Below, one piece after another: positions 26,001-39,900 of a stretch of DNA of 64,000 nucleotides. Made by a program: the position numbers and the translations under genes. This DNA comes from Odiellus spinosus (lineage: Eukaryota > Arthropoda > Arachnida > Opiliones > Phalangiidae), in the NCBI GenBank assembly GCA_963920705.1, contig OY987234.1:930001-994000 (forward strand), in the 5' to 3' direction. Within the stretch, counting starts at the first letter, position 1. Every line of letters starts with the position of its first letter. The notes under the pieces are model-generated. The model searched no databases. It was not told the origin of the DNA and was given only the letters and a program-made list of their open reading frames with translations.

Positions 26001-27425
26001 AAGTGTAGATCCACAAATTTCCCAAGTGCAGATCCACAAATTTCCCAAGTGTAGATCCACAAATTTCCCAAGTGCACATGCACAAATTTCCCAAGTGCAG
26101 ATAATCAAATTTCCCAAGTGTAGATCCACAAATTTCCCAAGTGTAGATCCACAAATTTCCCAAGCGTAGATCCACAAATTTCCCAAGTGCAGATCCACAA
26201 ATTTCCCAAGTGTAGATCCACAAATTTCCCAAGTGTAGATCCACAAATTTCCCAAATGTAGATCCACAAATTTCCCTTGTGCAGATCCACAAATTTCCCA
26301 AGTGCAGATCCACAAATTTCCCAAGTGCAGATCCAAAAATTTCCCAAGTGCAGATCCTCAAATTTCCCAAGTATAGATCCGAAAATTTCCCAAGTGTAGA
26401 TCCACAAATTTCCCAAGTGTAGATCCACAAATTTCCCAAGTGCAGATCCACAAATTTCCCAAGTGCAGATCCACAAATTTCCCAAGTGCAGATCCACAAT
26501 TTTCCCAAGTGGAGATCCACAAAGTTCCCAAGTGCGGATCCACAAATTTCCCAAGTGCACATCCACAAATTTCCCAAGTGCAGATAATCAAATTTCCCAA
26601 GTGTAGATCCACAAATTTCCCAAGTGTAGAACCACAAATTCCCCAAGTGTAGATCCACAAATTTCCCAAGTGCAGATCCAAAAATTTCCCAAGTGCAGAT
26701 CCACAAATTTCCCAAGTGCATATCCACAAATTTCCCAAGTGCAGATCCACAAATTTCCCAAGTGCAGATCCACAAATTTCCCAAGTGCAGATCCACAAAT
26801 TTCCCAAGTGCAGATCCACAAATTTCCCAAGTGCAGATCCACAATTTTCCCAAGTGCAGATCCACAAAGTTCCCAAGTGCAGATCCACAAATTTCCCAAG
26901 TGCACATCCACAAATTTCCCAAGTGCAAATAATCAAATTTCTCATGTGTAGATCCACAAATTTCCCAAGTGTAGATCCACAAATTTCCCAAGTGTAGATC
27001 CACAAATTTCCCAAGTGCAGATCCACAAATTTCCCAAGTGCAGATCCACAAATTTCAAAAGTGCAGATAATCAAATTTCCCAAGTGTAGATCCACAAATT
27101 TCCCAAGTGTAGAACCACAAATTTCCCAAGTGCAGATCCAAAAATTTCCCAAGTGCAGATTCACAAATTTCCCAAGTGCATATCCACAAATTTTCCAAGT
27201 GCAGATCCACAAATTTCCAAAGTGCAGATCCACAAATTTCCCAAGTGCAGATCCACAAATTTCCCAAGTGCAGATCCACAAATTTTCCAAGTGCAGATCC
27301 ACAAATTTCCCAAGTGTAGATCCACAAAGTTCCCAAGTGCAGATCCACAAATTTCCCAAGTGCACATCCACAAATTTCCCAAGTGCAGATAATCAAATTT
27401 CCCAAGTGTAGATCCACAAATTTCC
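26000..27425. repeat. Unpaired satellite segment between HOR F and HOR G
   Basis: No adjacent tandem copy is visible. About 26330-26800 matches 37010-37470 at an offset of 10677 bp, which is 464 x 23 + 5. The five extra bases equal the five 24-bp monomers lying between. Shared markers include CCTTGTGCAG, GATCCTCAAA, GTGGAGATCC and GTGCGGATCC. Confidence 0.75.
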
Positions 27426-30400
27426 CAAGTGTAGATCCACAAATTTCCCAAATGCAGATCCACAAATTTCCCAAGTGCAGATCCACAAATTTCCCAAGTG
27501 CAGATACACAAATTTCCCAAGTGCAGATCCACAAATTTCCCAAGTGTATATCCACAAATTTCCCAAGTGCAGATCCACAAATTTTCCAAGTGCAGATCCA
27601 CAAATTTCCCAAGTGTAGATCCACAAATTTCCCAAGTGCAGATCCACAAATTTCCCAAGTGTAGATCCACAAATTTCCCAAGTGCACATGCACAAATTTC
27701 CCAAGTGCAGATAATCAAATTTCCCAAGTGTAGATCCACAAATTTCCCAAGTGTAGATCCACAAATTTCCCAAGTGTATATCCACAAATTTCCAAAGTGC
27801 AGATCCACAAATTTCCCAAGTGCAGATCCACAAATTTCCCAAGTGTAGATCCACAAATTTCCCAAGTGCAGATCCACAAATTTCCCAAGTGTAGATCCAC
27901 AAATTTCCCAAGTGTAGATCCACAAATTTCCCATGTGCAGATCCACAAATTTCCCAAGTGAAGATCCACAAATTTCAGAAGTGTAGATCCACAAATTTCC
28001 CAAATGTAGATCCACAAATTTCCCAAGTGTAGATCCACAAATTTCCCAAGTGCAGATCCACAAATTTCCAAAGTGTAGATCCACAAATTTCCCAAGTGTA
28101 GATCCACAAATTTCCCAAATGTAGATCCACAAATTTCCCATGTGCAGATCCACAAATTTCCCAAGTGCAGATCCACAAATTTCCCAAATGCAGATCCAAA
28201 AATTTCCCAAGTGCAGATCCTCAAATTTCCCAAGTATAGATCCGAAAATTTCCCAAGGGTAGATCCAAAAATTTACCAAGTGTAGATCCACAAATTTCCC
28301 AAGTGCAGATCCACAAATTTCCCAAGTGCAGATCCACAAATTTCCCAAGTGCAGATCCACAATTTTCCCAAGTGGAGATATACAAAGTTCCCAAGTGCAG
28401 ATCCACAAATTTCCCAAGTGCACATCCACAAATTTCCCAAGTGCAGATAATCAAATTTCCCAAGTGTAGATCCACAAATTTCCCAAGTGTAGAACCACAA
28501 ATTTCCCAAGTGTAGATCCACAAATTTCCCAAGTGCAGATCCACAAATTTCCCAAGTGCAGATCCACAATTTTTCCAAGTGCAGATCCACAAAGTTCCCA
28601 AGTGCAGATCCACAAATTTCCCAAGTGCACATCCACAAATTTCCCAAGTGCAGATAATCAAATTTCCCAAGTGTAGATCCACAAATTTCCCAAGTGTAGA
28701 TCCACAAATTTCCCAAGTATAGATCCACAAATTTCCCAAGTGCAGATCCACAAATTTCCCTAGTGCAGATCCACAAATTTCCCAAGTGCAGATCCAAAAT
28801 TTTCCCAAGTGCAGATCCACAAAGTTCCCAAGTGCAGATCCACAAATTTCCCAAGTGCACATCGACAAATTTCCCAAGTGCAGATAATCAAATTTCCCAA
28901 GTGTAGATTCCACAAATTTCCCAAGTGTAGATCCACAAATTTCCCAAGTGTAGATCCACAAATTTCCCAAATGCAGATCCACAAATTTCCCAAGTGCAGA
29001 TCCACAAATTTCCCAAGTGCAGATACACAAATTTCCCAAGTGCAGATCCACAAATTTCCCAAGTGTATATCCACAAATTTCCCAAGTGCAGATCCACAAA
29101 TTTTCCAAGTGCAGATCCACAAATTTCCCAAGTGTAGATCCACAAATTTCCCAAGTGCAGATCCACAAATTTCCCAAGTGCAGATCCACAAATTTCCCAA
29201 GTGCAGATCCACAAATTTCCCAAGTGCAGATCCACAAATTTTCCAAGTGCAGATCCACAAATTTCCCAAGTGTAGATCCACAAAGTTCCCAAGTGCAGAT
29301 CCACAAATTTCCCAAGTGCACATCCACAAATTTCCCAAGTGCAGATAATCAAATTTCCCAAGTGTAGATTCCACAAATTTCCCAAGTGTAGATCCACAAA
29401 TTTCCCAAGTGTAGATCCACAAATTTCCCAAATGCAGATCCACAAATTTCCCAAGTGCAGATCCACAAATTTCCCAAGTGCAGATACACAAATTTCCCAA
29501 GTGCAGATCCACAAATTTCCCAAGTGTATATCCACAAATTTCCCAAGTGCAGATCCACAAATTTTCCAAGTGCAGATCCACAAATTTCCCAAGTGTAGAT
29601 CCACAAATTTCCCAAGTGCAGATCCACAAATTTCCCAAGTGTAGATCCACAAATTTCCCAAGTGCACATGCACAAATTTCCCAAGTGCAGATAATCAAAT
29701 TTTCCAAGTGTAGATCCACAAATTTCCCAAGTGTAGATCCACAAATTTCCCAAGTGTATATCCACAAATTTCCAAAGTGCAGATCCACAAATTTCCCAAG
29801 TGCAGATCCACAAATTTCCCAAGTGTAGATCCACAAATTTCCCAAGTGCAGATCCACAAATTTCCCAAGTGTAGATCCACAAATTTCCCAAGTGTAGATC
29901 CACAAATTTCCCATGTGCAGATCCACAAATTTCCCAAGTGAAGATCCACAAATTTCAGAAGTGTAGATCCACAAATTTCCCAAATGTAGATCCACAAATT
30001 TCCCAAGTGTAGATCCACAAATTTCCCAAGTGCAGATCCACAAATTTCCAAAGTGTAGATCCACAAATTTCCCAAGTGTAGATCCACAAATTTCCCAAAT
30101 GTAGATCCACAAATTTCCCATGTGCAGATCCACAAATTTCCCAAGTGCAGATCCACAAATTTCCCAAATGCAGATCCAAAAATTTCCCAAGTGCAGATCC
30201 TCAAATTTCCCAAGTATAGATCCGAAAATTTCCCAAGGGTAGATCCAAAAATTTACCAAGTGTAGATCCACAAATTTCCCAAGTGCAGATCCACAAATTT
30301 CCCAAGTGCAGATCCACAAATTTCCCAAGTGCAGATCCACAATTTTCCCAAGTGGAGATCCACAAAGTTCCCAAGTGCAGATCCACAAATTTCCCAAGTG

Positions 30401-31159
30401 CACATCCACAAATTTCCCAAGTGCAGATAATCAAATTTCCCAAGTGTAGATCCACAAATTTCCCAAGTGTAGAACCACAAATTTCCCAAGTGTAGATCCA
30501 CAAATTTCCCAAGTGCAGATCCACAAATTTCCCAAGTGCAGATCCACAATTTTTCCAAGTGCAGATCCACAAAGTTCCCAAGTGCAGATCCACAAATTTC
30601 CCAAGTGCACATCCACAAATTTCCCAAGTGCAGATAATCAAATTTCCTAAGTGTAGATCCACAAATTTCCCAAGTGTAGATCCACAAATTTCCCAAGTAT
30701 AGATCCACAAATTTCCCAAGTGCAGATCCACAAATTTCCCTAGTGCAGATCCACAAATTTCCCAAGTGCAGATCCAAAATTTTCCCAAGTGCAGATCCAC
30801 AAAGTTCCCAAGTGCAGATCCACAAATTTCCCAAGTGCACATCGACAAATTTCCCAAGTGCAGATAATCAAATTTCCCAAGTGTAGATTCCACAAATTTC
30901 CCAAGTGTAGATCCACAAATTTCCCAAGTGTAGATCCACAAATTTCCCAAATGCAGATCCACAAATTTCCCAAGTGCAGATCCACAAATTTCCCAAGTGC
31001 AGATACACAAATTTCCCAAGTGCAGATCCACAAATTTCCCAAGTGTATATCCACAAATTTCCCAAGTGCAGATCCACAAATTTTCCAAGTGCAGATCCAC
31101 AAATTTCACAAGTGTAGATCCACAAATTTCCCAAGTGCAGATCCACAAATTTCCCAAGT
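27425..31159. repeat. HOR G: 1980-bp unit (86 monomers), two copies
   Basis: 27425-29179 recurs at 29405-31159. Copy 1 spans 27425-29404 and contains two 24-bp monomers (28906, 29367), so its length is 84 x 23 + 48. AAGGGTAGATCC then TTTACCAAG at 28256 recurs at 30237. A GGAGATATAC variant near 28374 in copy 1 is GGAGATCCAC in copy 2. Confidence 0.9.
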
Positions 31160-34100
31160 GTAGATCCACAAATTTCCCAAGTGCACATCCACAAATTTCC
31201 CAAGTGCAGATAATCAAATTTCCCAAGTGTAGATCCACAAATTTCCCAAGTGTAGATCCACAAATTTCCCAAGTGTAGATCCACAAATTTCCCAAGTGCA
31301 GATCCACAAATTTCCCAAGTGCAGATCCACAAATTTCCCAAGTGCAGATCCAAAATTTTCCCAAGTGCATATCCACAAAGTTCCCAAGTGCAGATCCACA
31401 AATTTCCCAAGTGCAGATCATCAAATTACCCAAGTGTAGATCCACAAATTTCCCAAGTGTAGATCCACAAATTTCCCAAGTGTAGATCCACAAATTTCCC
31501 AAATGCAGATCCACAAATTTCCCAAGTGCAGATCCACAAATTTCCCAAGTGCAGATACACAAATTTCCCAAGTGCAGATCCACAAATTTCCCAAGTGTAT
31601 ATCCACAAATTTCCCAAGTGCAGATCCACAAATTTCCCAAGTGCAGATCCACAAATTTCCAGAGTGTAGATCCACAAATTTCCCAAGTGCAGATCCACAA
31701 ATTTCCCAAGTGTAGATCCACAAATTTCCCAAGTGTAGATCCACAAATTTCCCATGTGCAGATCCACAAATTTCCCAAGTGTAGATCCACAAATTTCACA
31801 TGTGCAGATCCACAAATTTCCCAAGTGTAGATCTACAAATTTCGGAAGTGTAGATCCACAAATTTCCCAAATGTAGATCCACAAATTTCCCAAGTGTAGA
31901 TCCACAAATTTCCCAAGTGCAGATCCACAAATTTCCCAAGTGTAGATCCACAAATTTCCCAAGTGCACATCCACAAATTTCCCAAGTGCAGATAATCAAA
32001 TTTCCCAAGTGTAGATCCACAAATTTCCCAAGTGTAGATCCACAAATTTCCCAAGTGTAGATCCACAAATTTCCCAAGTGCAGATCCACAAATTTCCCAA
32101 GTGCAGATCCACAAATTTCCCAAGTGCAGATCCAAAATCTTCCCAAGTGCAGATCCACAAAGTTCCCAAGTGCAGATCCACAAATTTCCCAAGTGCACAT
32201 CCACAAATTTCCCAAGTGCAGATAATCAAATTTCCCAAGTGCAGATAATCAAATTTCCCAAGTGTAGATCCACAAATTTCCCAAGTGTAGATCCACAAAT
32301 TTCCCAAGTGCAGATCCACAAATTTCCCAAGTGTAGATCCACAAATTTCCCAAGTGTAGATCCACAAATTTCCCATGTGCAGATCCACAAATTTCCCAAG
32401 TGAAGATCCACAAATTTCAGAAGTGTAGATCCACAAATTTCCCAAATGTAGATCCACAAATTTCCCAAGTGTAGATCCACAAATTTCCCAAGTGCAGATC
32501 CACAAATTTCCAAAGTGTAGATCCACAAATTTCCCAAGTGTAGATCCACAAATTTCCCAAATGTAGATCCACAAATTTCCCATGTGCAGATCCACAAATT
32601 TCCCAAGTGCAGATCCACAAATTTCCCAAATGCAGATCCAAAAATTTCCCAAGTGCAGATCCTCAAATTTCCCAAGTATAGATCCGAAAATTTCCCAAGG
32701 GTAGATCCAAAAATTTACCAAGTGTAGATCCACAAATTTCCCAAGTGCAGATCCACAAATTTCCCAAGTGCAGATCCACAATTTTCCCAAGTGGAGATCC
32801 ACAAAGTTCCCAAGTGCAGATCCACAAATTTCCCAAGTGCACATCCACAAATTTCCCAAGTGCAGATAATCAAATTTCCCAAGTGTAGATCCACAAATTT
32901 CCCAAGTGTAGAACCACAAATTTCCCAAGTGTAGATCCACAAATTTCCCAAGTGCAGATCCACAAATTTCCCAAGTGCAGATCCACAATTTTCCCAAGTG
33001 CAGATCCACAAAGTTCCCAAGTGCAGATCCACAAATTTCCCAAGTGCACATCGACAAATTTCCCAAGTGCAGATAATCAAATTTCCCAAGTGTAGATTCC
33101 ACAAATTTCCCAAGTGTAGATCCACAAATTTCCCAAGTGTAGATCCACAAATTTCCCAAATGCAGATCCACAAATTTCCCAAGTGCAGATCCACAAATTT
33201 CCCAAGTGCAGATACACAAATTTCCCAAGTGCAGATCCACAAATTTCCCAAGTGTATATCCACAAATTTCCCAAGTGCAGATCCACAAATTTTCCAAGTG
33301 CAGATCCACAAATTTCCCAAGTGTAGATCCACAAATTTCCCAAGTGCAGATCCACAAATTTCCCAAGTGTAGATCCACAAATTTCCCAAGTGCACATCCA
33401 CAAATTTCCCAAGTGCAGATAATCAAATTTCCCAAGTGTAGATCCACAAATTTCCCAAGTGTAGATCCACAAATTTCCCAAGTGTAGATCCACAAATTTC
33501 CCAAGTGCAGATCCACAAATTTCCCAAGTGCAGATCCACAAATTTCCCAAGTGCAGATCCAAAATTTTCCCAAGTGCATATCCACAAAGTTCCCAAGTGC
33601 AGATCCACAAATTTCCCAAGTGCAGATCATCAAATTACCCAAGTGTAGATCCACAAATTTCCCAAGTGTAGATCCACAAATTTCCCAAGTGTAGATCCAC
33701 AAATTTCCCAAGTGTAGATCCACAAATTTCCCAAATGCAGATCCACAAATTTCCCAAGTGCAGATCCACAAATTTCCCAAGTGCAGATACACAAATTTCC
33801 CAAGTGCAGATCCACAAATTTCCCAAGTGTATATCCACAAATTTCCCAAGTGCAGATCCACAAATTTCCCAAGTGCAGATCCACAAATTTCCCAAGTGTA
33901 GATCCACAAATTTCCCAAGTGCAGATCCACAAATTTCCCAAGTGTAGATCCACAAATTTCCCAAGTGTAGATCCACAAATTTCCCATGTGCAGATCCACA
34001 AATTTCCCAAGTGTAGATCCACAAATTTCACATGTGCAGATCCACAAATTTCCCAAGTGTAGATCTACAAATTTCAGAAGTGTAGATCCACAAATTTCCC

Positions 34101-34467
34101 AAATGTAGATCCACAAATTTCCCAAGTGTAGATCCACAAATTTCCCAAGTGCAGATCCACAAATTTCCCAAGTGTAGATCCACAAATTTCCCAAGTGCAC
34201 ATCCACAAATTTCCCAAGTGCAGATAATCAAATTTCCCAAGTGTAGATCCACAAATTTCCCAAGTGTAGATCCACAAATTTCCCAAGTGTAGATCCACAA
34301 ATTTCCCAAGTGCAGATCCACAAATTTCCCAAGTGCAGATCCACAAATTTCCCAAGTGCAGATCCAAAATTTTCCCAAGTGCAGATCCACAAAGTTCCCA
34401 AGTGCAGATCCACAAATTTCCCAAGTGCACATCCACAAATTTCCCAAGTGCAGATAATCAAATTTCC
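30780..34467. repeat. HOR H: 2209-2232-bp unit (96-97 monomers)
   Basis: About 30780-32235 recurs at 32989-34467. The offset is 2209 (95 x 23 + 24; GATTCCAC at 30886 and 33095) and becomes 2232 after one extra T-form monomer near 33700. Upstream, the AAGGGTAGATCC marker at 30237 and 32699 is 2462 bp apart, so the right copy lacks 11 monomers relative to the left one. Confidence 0.85.
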
Positions 34468-36962
34468 CAAGTGTAGATCCACAAATTTCCCAAGTGTAGA
34501 TCCACAAATTTCCCAAGTGTAGATCCACAAATTTCCCAAATGCAGATCCACAAATTTCCCAAGTACAGATCCACAAATTTCCCAAGTGCAGATACACAAA
34601 TTTCCCAAGTGCAGATCCACAAATTTCCCAAGTGTATATCCACAAATTTCCCAAGTGCAGATCCACAAATTTCCCAATTGCAGATCCACAAATTTCCCAA
34701 GTGTAGATCCACAAATTTCCCAAGTGCAGATCCACAAATTTCCCAAGTGTAGATCCACAAATTTCCCAAGTGTAGATCCACAAATTTCCCATGTGCATAT
34801 CCACAAATTTCCCAAGTGTAGATCCACAAATTTCAGAAGTGTAGATCCACAAATTTCCCAAATGTAGATCCACAAATTTCCCAAGTGTAGATCCACAAAT
34901 TTCCCAAGTGCAGATCCACAAATTTCCCAAGTGTAGATCCACAAATTTCCCAAGTGTAGATCCACAAATTTCCCAAATGTAGATCCACAAATTTCCCTTG
35001 TGCAGATAATCAAATTTCCCAAGTGTAGATCCACAAATTTCCCAAGTGTAGAACCACAAATTTCCCAAGTGTAGATCCACAAATTTCCCAAGTGCAGATC
35101 CACAAATTTCCCAAGTGCAGATCCACAATTTTTCCAAGTTCAGATCCACAAAGTTCCCAAGTGCAGATCCACAAATTTCCCAAGTGCACATCCACAAATT
35201 TCCCAAGTGCAGATAATCAAATTTCCCAAGTGTAGATCCACAAATTTCCCAAGTGTAGATCCACAAATTTCCCAAGTATAGATCCACAAATTTCCCAAGT
35301 GCAGATCCACAAATTTCCCTAGTGCAGATCCACAAATTTCCCAAGTGCAGATCCAAAATTTTCCCAAGTGCAGATCCACAAAGTTCCCAAGTGCAGATCC
35401 ACAAATTTCCCAAGTGCACATCGACAAATTTCCCAAGTGCAGATAATCAAATTTCCCAAGTGTAGATTCCACAAATTTCCCAAGTGTAGATCCACAAATT
35501 TCCCAAGTGTAGATCCACAAATTTCCCAAGTGCAGATCCACAAATTTCCCAAGTGCATATCCACAAAGTTCCCAAGTGCAGATCCACAAATTTCCCAAGT
35601 GCAGATCATCAAATTACCCAAGTGTAGATCCACAAATTTCCCAAGTGTAGATCCACAAATTTCCCAAGTGTAGATCCACAAATTTCCCAAATGCAGATCC
35701 ACAAATTTCCCAAGTGCAGATCCACAAATTTCCCAAGTGCAGATACACAAATTTCCCAAGTGCAGATCCACAAATTTCCCAAGTGTATATCCACAAATTT
35801 CCCAAGTGCAGATCCACAAATTTCCCAAGTGCAGATCCACAAATTTCCCAAGTGTAGATCCACAAATTTCCCAAGTGCAGATCCACAAATTTCCCAAGTG
35901 TAGATCCACAAATTTCCCAAGTGTAGATCCACAAATTTCCCATGTGCAGATCCACAAATTTCCCAAGTGTAGATCCACAAATTTCACATGTGCAGATCCA
36001 CAAATTTCCCAAGTGTAGATCTACAAATTTCAGAAGTGTAGATCCACAAATTTCCCAAATGTAGATCCACAAATTTCCCAAGTGTAGATCCACAAATTTC
36101 CCAAGTGCAGATCCACAAATTTCCCAAGTGTAGATCCACAAATTTCCCAAGTGCACATCCACAAATTTCCCAAGTGCAGATAATCAAATTTCCCAAGTGT
36201 AGATCCACAAATTTCCCAAGTGTAGATCCACAAATTTCCCAAGTGTAGATCCACAAATTTCCCAAGTGCAGATCCACAAATTTCCCAAGTGCAGATCCAC
36301 AAATTTCCCAAGTGCAGATCCAAAATTTTCCCAAGTGCAGATCAACAAAGTTCCCAAGTGCAGATCCACAAATTTCCCAAGTGCACATCCACAAATTTCC
36401 CAAGTGCAGATAATCAAATTTCCCAAGTGTAGATCCACAAATTTCCCAAGTGTAGATCCACAAATTTCCCAAGTGTAGATCCACAAATTTCCCAAATGCA
36501 GATCCACAAATTTCCCAAGTACAGATCCACAAATTTCCCAAGTGCAGATACACAAATTTCCCAAGTGCAGATCCACAAATTTCCCAAGTGTATATCCACA
36601 AATTTCCCAAGTGCAGATCCACAAATTTCCCAATTGCAGATCCACAAATTTCCCAAGTGTAGATCCACAAATTTCCCAAGTGCAGATCCACAAATTTCCC
36701 AAGTGTAGATCCACAAATTTCCCAAGTGTAGATCCACAAATTTCCCATGTGCATATCCACAAATTTCCCAAGTGTAGATCCACAAATTTCAGAAGTGTAG
36801 ATCCACAAATTTCCCAAATGTAGATCCACAAATTTCCCAAGTGTAGATCCACAAATTTCCCAAGTGCAGATCCACAAATTTCCCAAGTGTAGATCCACAA
36901 ATTTCCCAAGTGTAGATCCACAAATTTCCCAAATGTAGATCCAAAAATTTCCCTTGTGCAGA
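33650..36962. repeat. HOR I: 1956-bp unit (85 monomers)
   Basis: About 33650-35006 recurs at 35606-36962 at 1956 bp (84 x 23 + 24; the 24-bp monomer is at 35465). The AAGTACAGATCC marker first appears here near 34564 and 36520, and CCAATTGCAG follows in both. This block passes into the HOR J array, which looks derived from it. Confidence 0.85.
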
Positions 36963-39900
36963 TCCACAAATTTCCCAAGTGCAGATCCACAAATTTCCCA
37001 AGTGCAGATCCAAAAATTTCCCAAGTGCAGATCCTCAAATTTCCCAAGTATAGATCCGAAAATGTCCCAAGTGTAGATCCACAAATAGCCCAAGTGTAGA
37101 TCCACAAATTTCCCAAGTGCAGATCCACAAATTTCCCAAGTGCAGATCCACAAATTTCCCAAGTGCAGATCCACAATTTTCCCAAGTGGAGATCCACAAA
37201 GTTCCCAAGTGCGGATCCACAAATTTCCCAAGTGCACATCCACAAATTTCCCAAGTGCAGATAATCAAATTTCCCAAGTGTAGATCCACAAATTTCCCAA
37301 GTGTAGAACCACAAATTCCCCAAGTGTAGATCCACAAATTTCCCAAGTGCAGATCCAAAAATTTCCCAAGTGCAGATCCACAAATTTCCCAAGTGCATAT
37401 CCACAAATTTCCCAAGTGCAGATCCACAAATTTCCCAAGTGCAGATCCACAAATTTCCCAAGTGCAGATCCACAAATTTCCCAAGTGCAGATCCACAAAT
37501 TTCCCAAGTGCAGATCCACAAATTTCCCAAGTGCAGATAATCAAATTTCCCAAGTGTAGATCCACAAATTTCCCAAGTGTAGATCCACAAATTTCCCAAG
37601 TGTAGATCCACAAATTTCCCAAGTGCAGATCCACAAATTTCCCAAGTGCAGATCCAAAATTTTCCCAAGTGCATATCCACAAAGTTCCCAAGTGCAGATC
37701 CACAAATTTCCCAAGTGCAGATCATCAAATTACCCAAGTGTAGATCCACAAATTTCCCAAGTGTAGATCCACAAATTTCCCAAGTGTAGATCCACAAATT
37801 TCCCAAATGCAGATCCACAAATTTCCCAAGTGCAGATCCACAAATTTCCCAAGTGCAGATACACAAATTTCCCAAGTGCAGATCCACAAATTTCCCAAGT
37901 GTATATCCACAAATTTCCCAAGTGCAGATCCACAAATTTCCAAAGTGCAGATCCACAAATTTCCCAAGTGCAGATCCACAAATTTCCCAAGTGCAGATCC
38001 AAAATTTTCCCAAGTGCAGATCAACAAAGTTCCCAAGTGCAGATCCACAAATTTCCCAAGTGCACATCCACAAATTTCCCAAGTGCAGATAATCAAATTT
38101 CCCAAGTGTAGATCCACAAATTTCCCAAGTGTAGATCCACAAATTTCCCAAGTGTAGATCCACAAATTTCCCAAATGCAGATCCACAAATTTCCCAAGTA
38201 CAGATCCACAAATTTCCCAAGTGCAGATACACAAATTTCCCAAGTGCAGATCCACAAATTTCCCAAGTGTATATCCACAAATTTCCCAAGTGCAGATCCA
38301 CAAATTTCCCAATTGCAGATCCACAAATTTCCCAAGTGTAGATCCACAAATTTCCCAAGTGCAGATCCACAAATTTCCCAAGTGTAGATCCACAAATTTC
38401 CCAAGTGTAGATCCACAAATTTCCCATGTGCATATCCACAAATTTCCCAAGTGTAGATCCACAAATTTCAGAAGTGTAGATCCACAAATTTCCCAAATGT
38501 AGATCCACAAATTTCCCAAGTGTAGATCCACAAATTTCCCAAGTGCAGATCCACAAATTTCCCAAGTGTAGATCCACAAATTTCCCAAGTGTAGATCCAC
38601 AAATTTCCCAAATGTAGATCCACAAATTTCCCTTGTGCAGATCCACAAATTTCCCAAGTGCAGATCCACAAATTTCCCAAGTGCAGATCCAAAAATTTCC
38701 CAAGTGCAGATCCTCAAATTTCCCAAGTATAGATCCGAAAATGTCCCAAGTGTAGATCCACAAATAGCCCAAGTGTAGATCCACAAATTTCCCAAGTGCA
38801 GATCCACAAATTTCCCAAGTGCAGATCCACAAATTTCCCAAGTGCAGATCCACAATTTTCCCAAGTGGAGATCCACAAAGTTCCCAAGTGCGGATCCACA
38901 AATTTCCCAAGTGCACATCCACAAATTTCCCAAGTGCAGATAATCAAATTTCCCAAGTGTAGATCCACAAATTTCCCAAGTGTAGAACCACAAATTCCCC
39001 AAGTGTAGATCCACAAATTTCCCAAGTGCAGATCCAAAAATTTCCCAAGTGCAGATCCACAAATTTCCCAAGTGCATATCCACAAATTTCCCAAGTGCAG
39101 ATCCACAAATTTCCCAAGTGCAGATCCACAAATTTCCCAAGTGCAGATCCACAAATTTCCCAAGTGCAGATCCACAAATTTCCCAAGTGCAGATCCACAA
39201 ATTTCCCAAGTGCAGATAATCAAATTTCCCAAGTGTAGATCCACAAATTTCCCAAGTGTAGATCCACAAATTTCCCAAGTGTAGATCCACAAATTTCCCA
39301 AGTGCAGATCCACAAATTTCCCAAGTGCAGATCCAAAATTTTCCCAAGTGCATATCCACAAAGTTCCCAAGTGCAGATCCACAAATTTCCCAAGTGCAGA
39401 TCATCAAATTACCCAAGTGTAGATCCACAAATTTCCCAAGTGTAGATCCACAAATTTCCCAAGTGTAGATCCACAAATTTCCCAAATGCAGATCCACAAA
39501 TTTCCCAAGTGCAGATCCACAAATTTCCCAAGTGCAGATACACAAATTTTCCAAGTGCAGATCCACAAATTTCCCAAGTGTATATCCACAAATTTCCCAA
39601 GTGCAGATCCACAAATTTCCCAAGTGCAGATCCACAAATTTCCCAAGTGTAGATCCACAAATTTCCCAAGTGCAGATCCACAAATTTCCCAAGTGTAGAT
39701 CCACAAATTTCCCAAGTGTAGATCCACAAATTTCCCATGTGCAGATCCACAAATTTCCCAAGTGTAGATCCACAAATTTCACATGTGCAGATCCACAAAT
39801 TTCCCAAGTGTAGATCTACAAATTTCAGAAGTGTAGATCCACAAATTTCCCAAATGTAGATCCACAAATTTCCCAAGTGTAGATCCACAAATTTCCCAAG

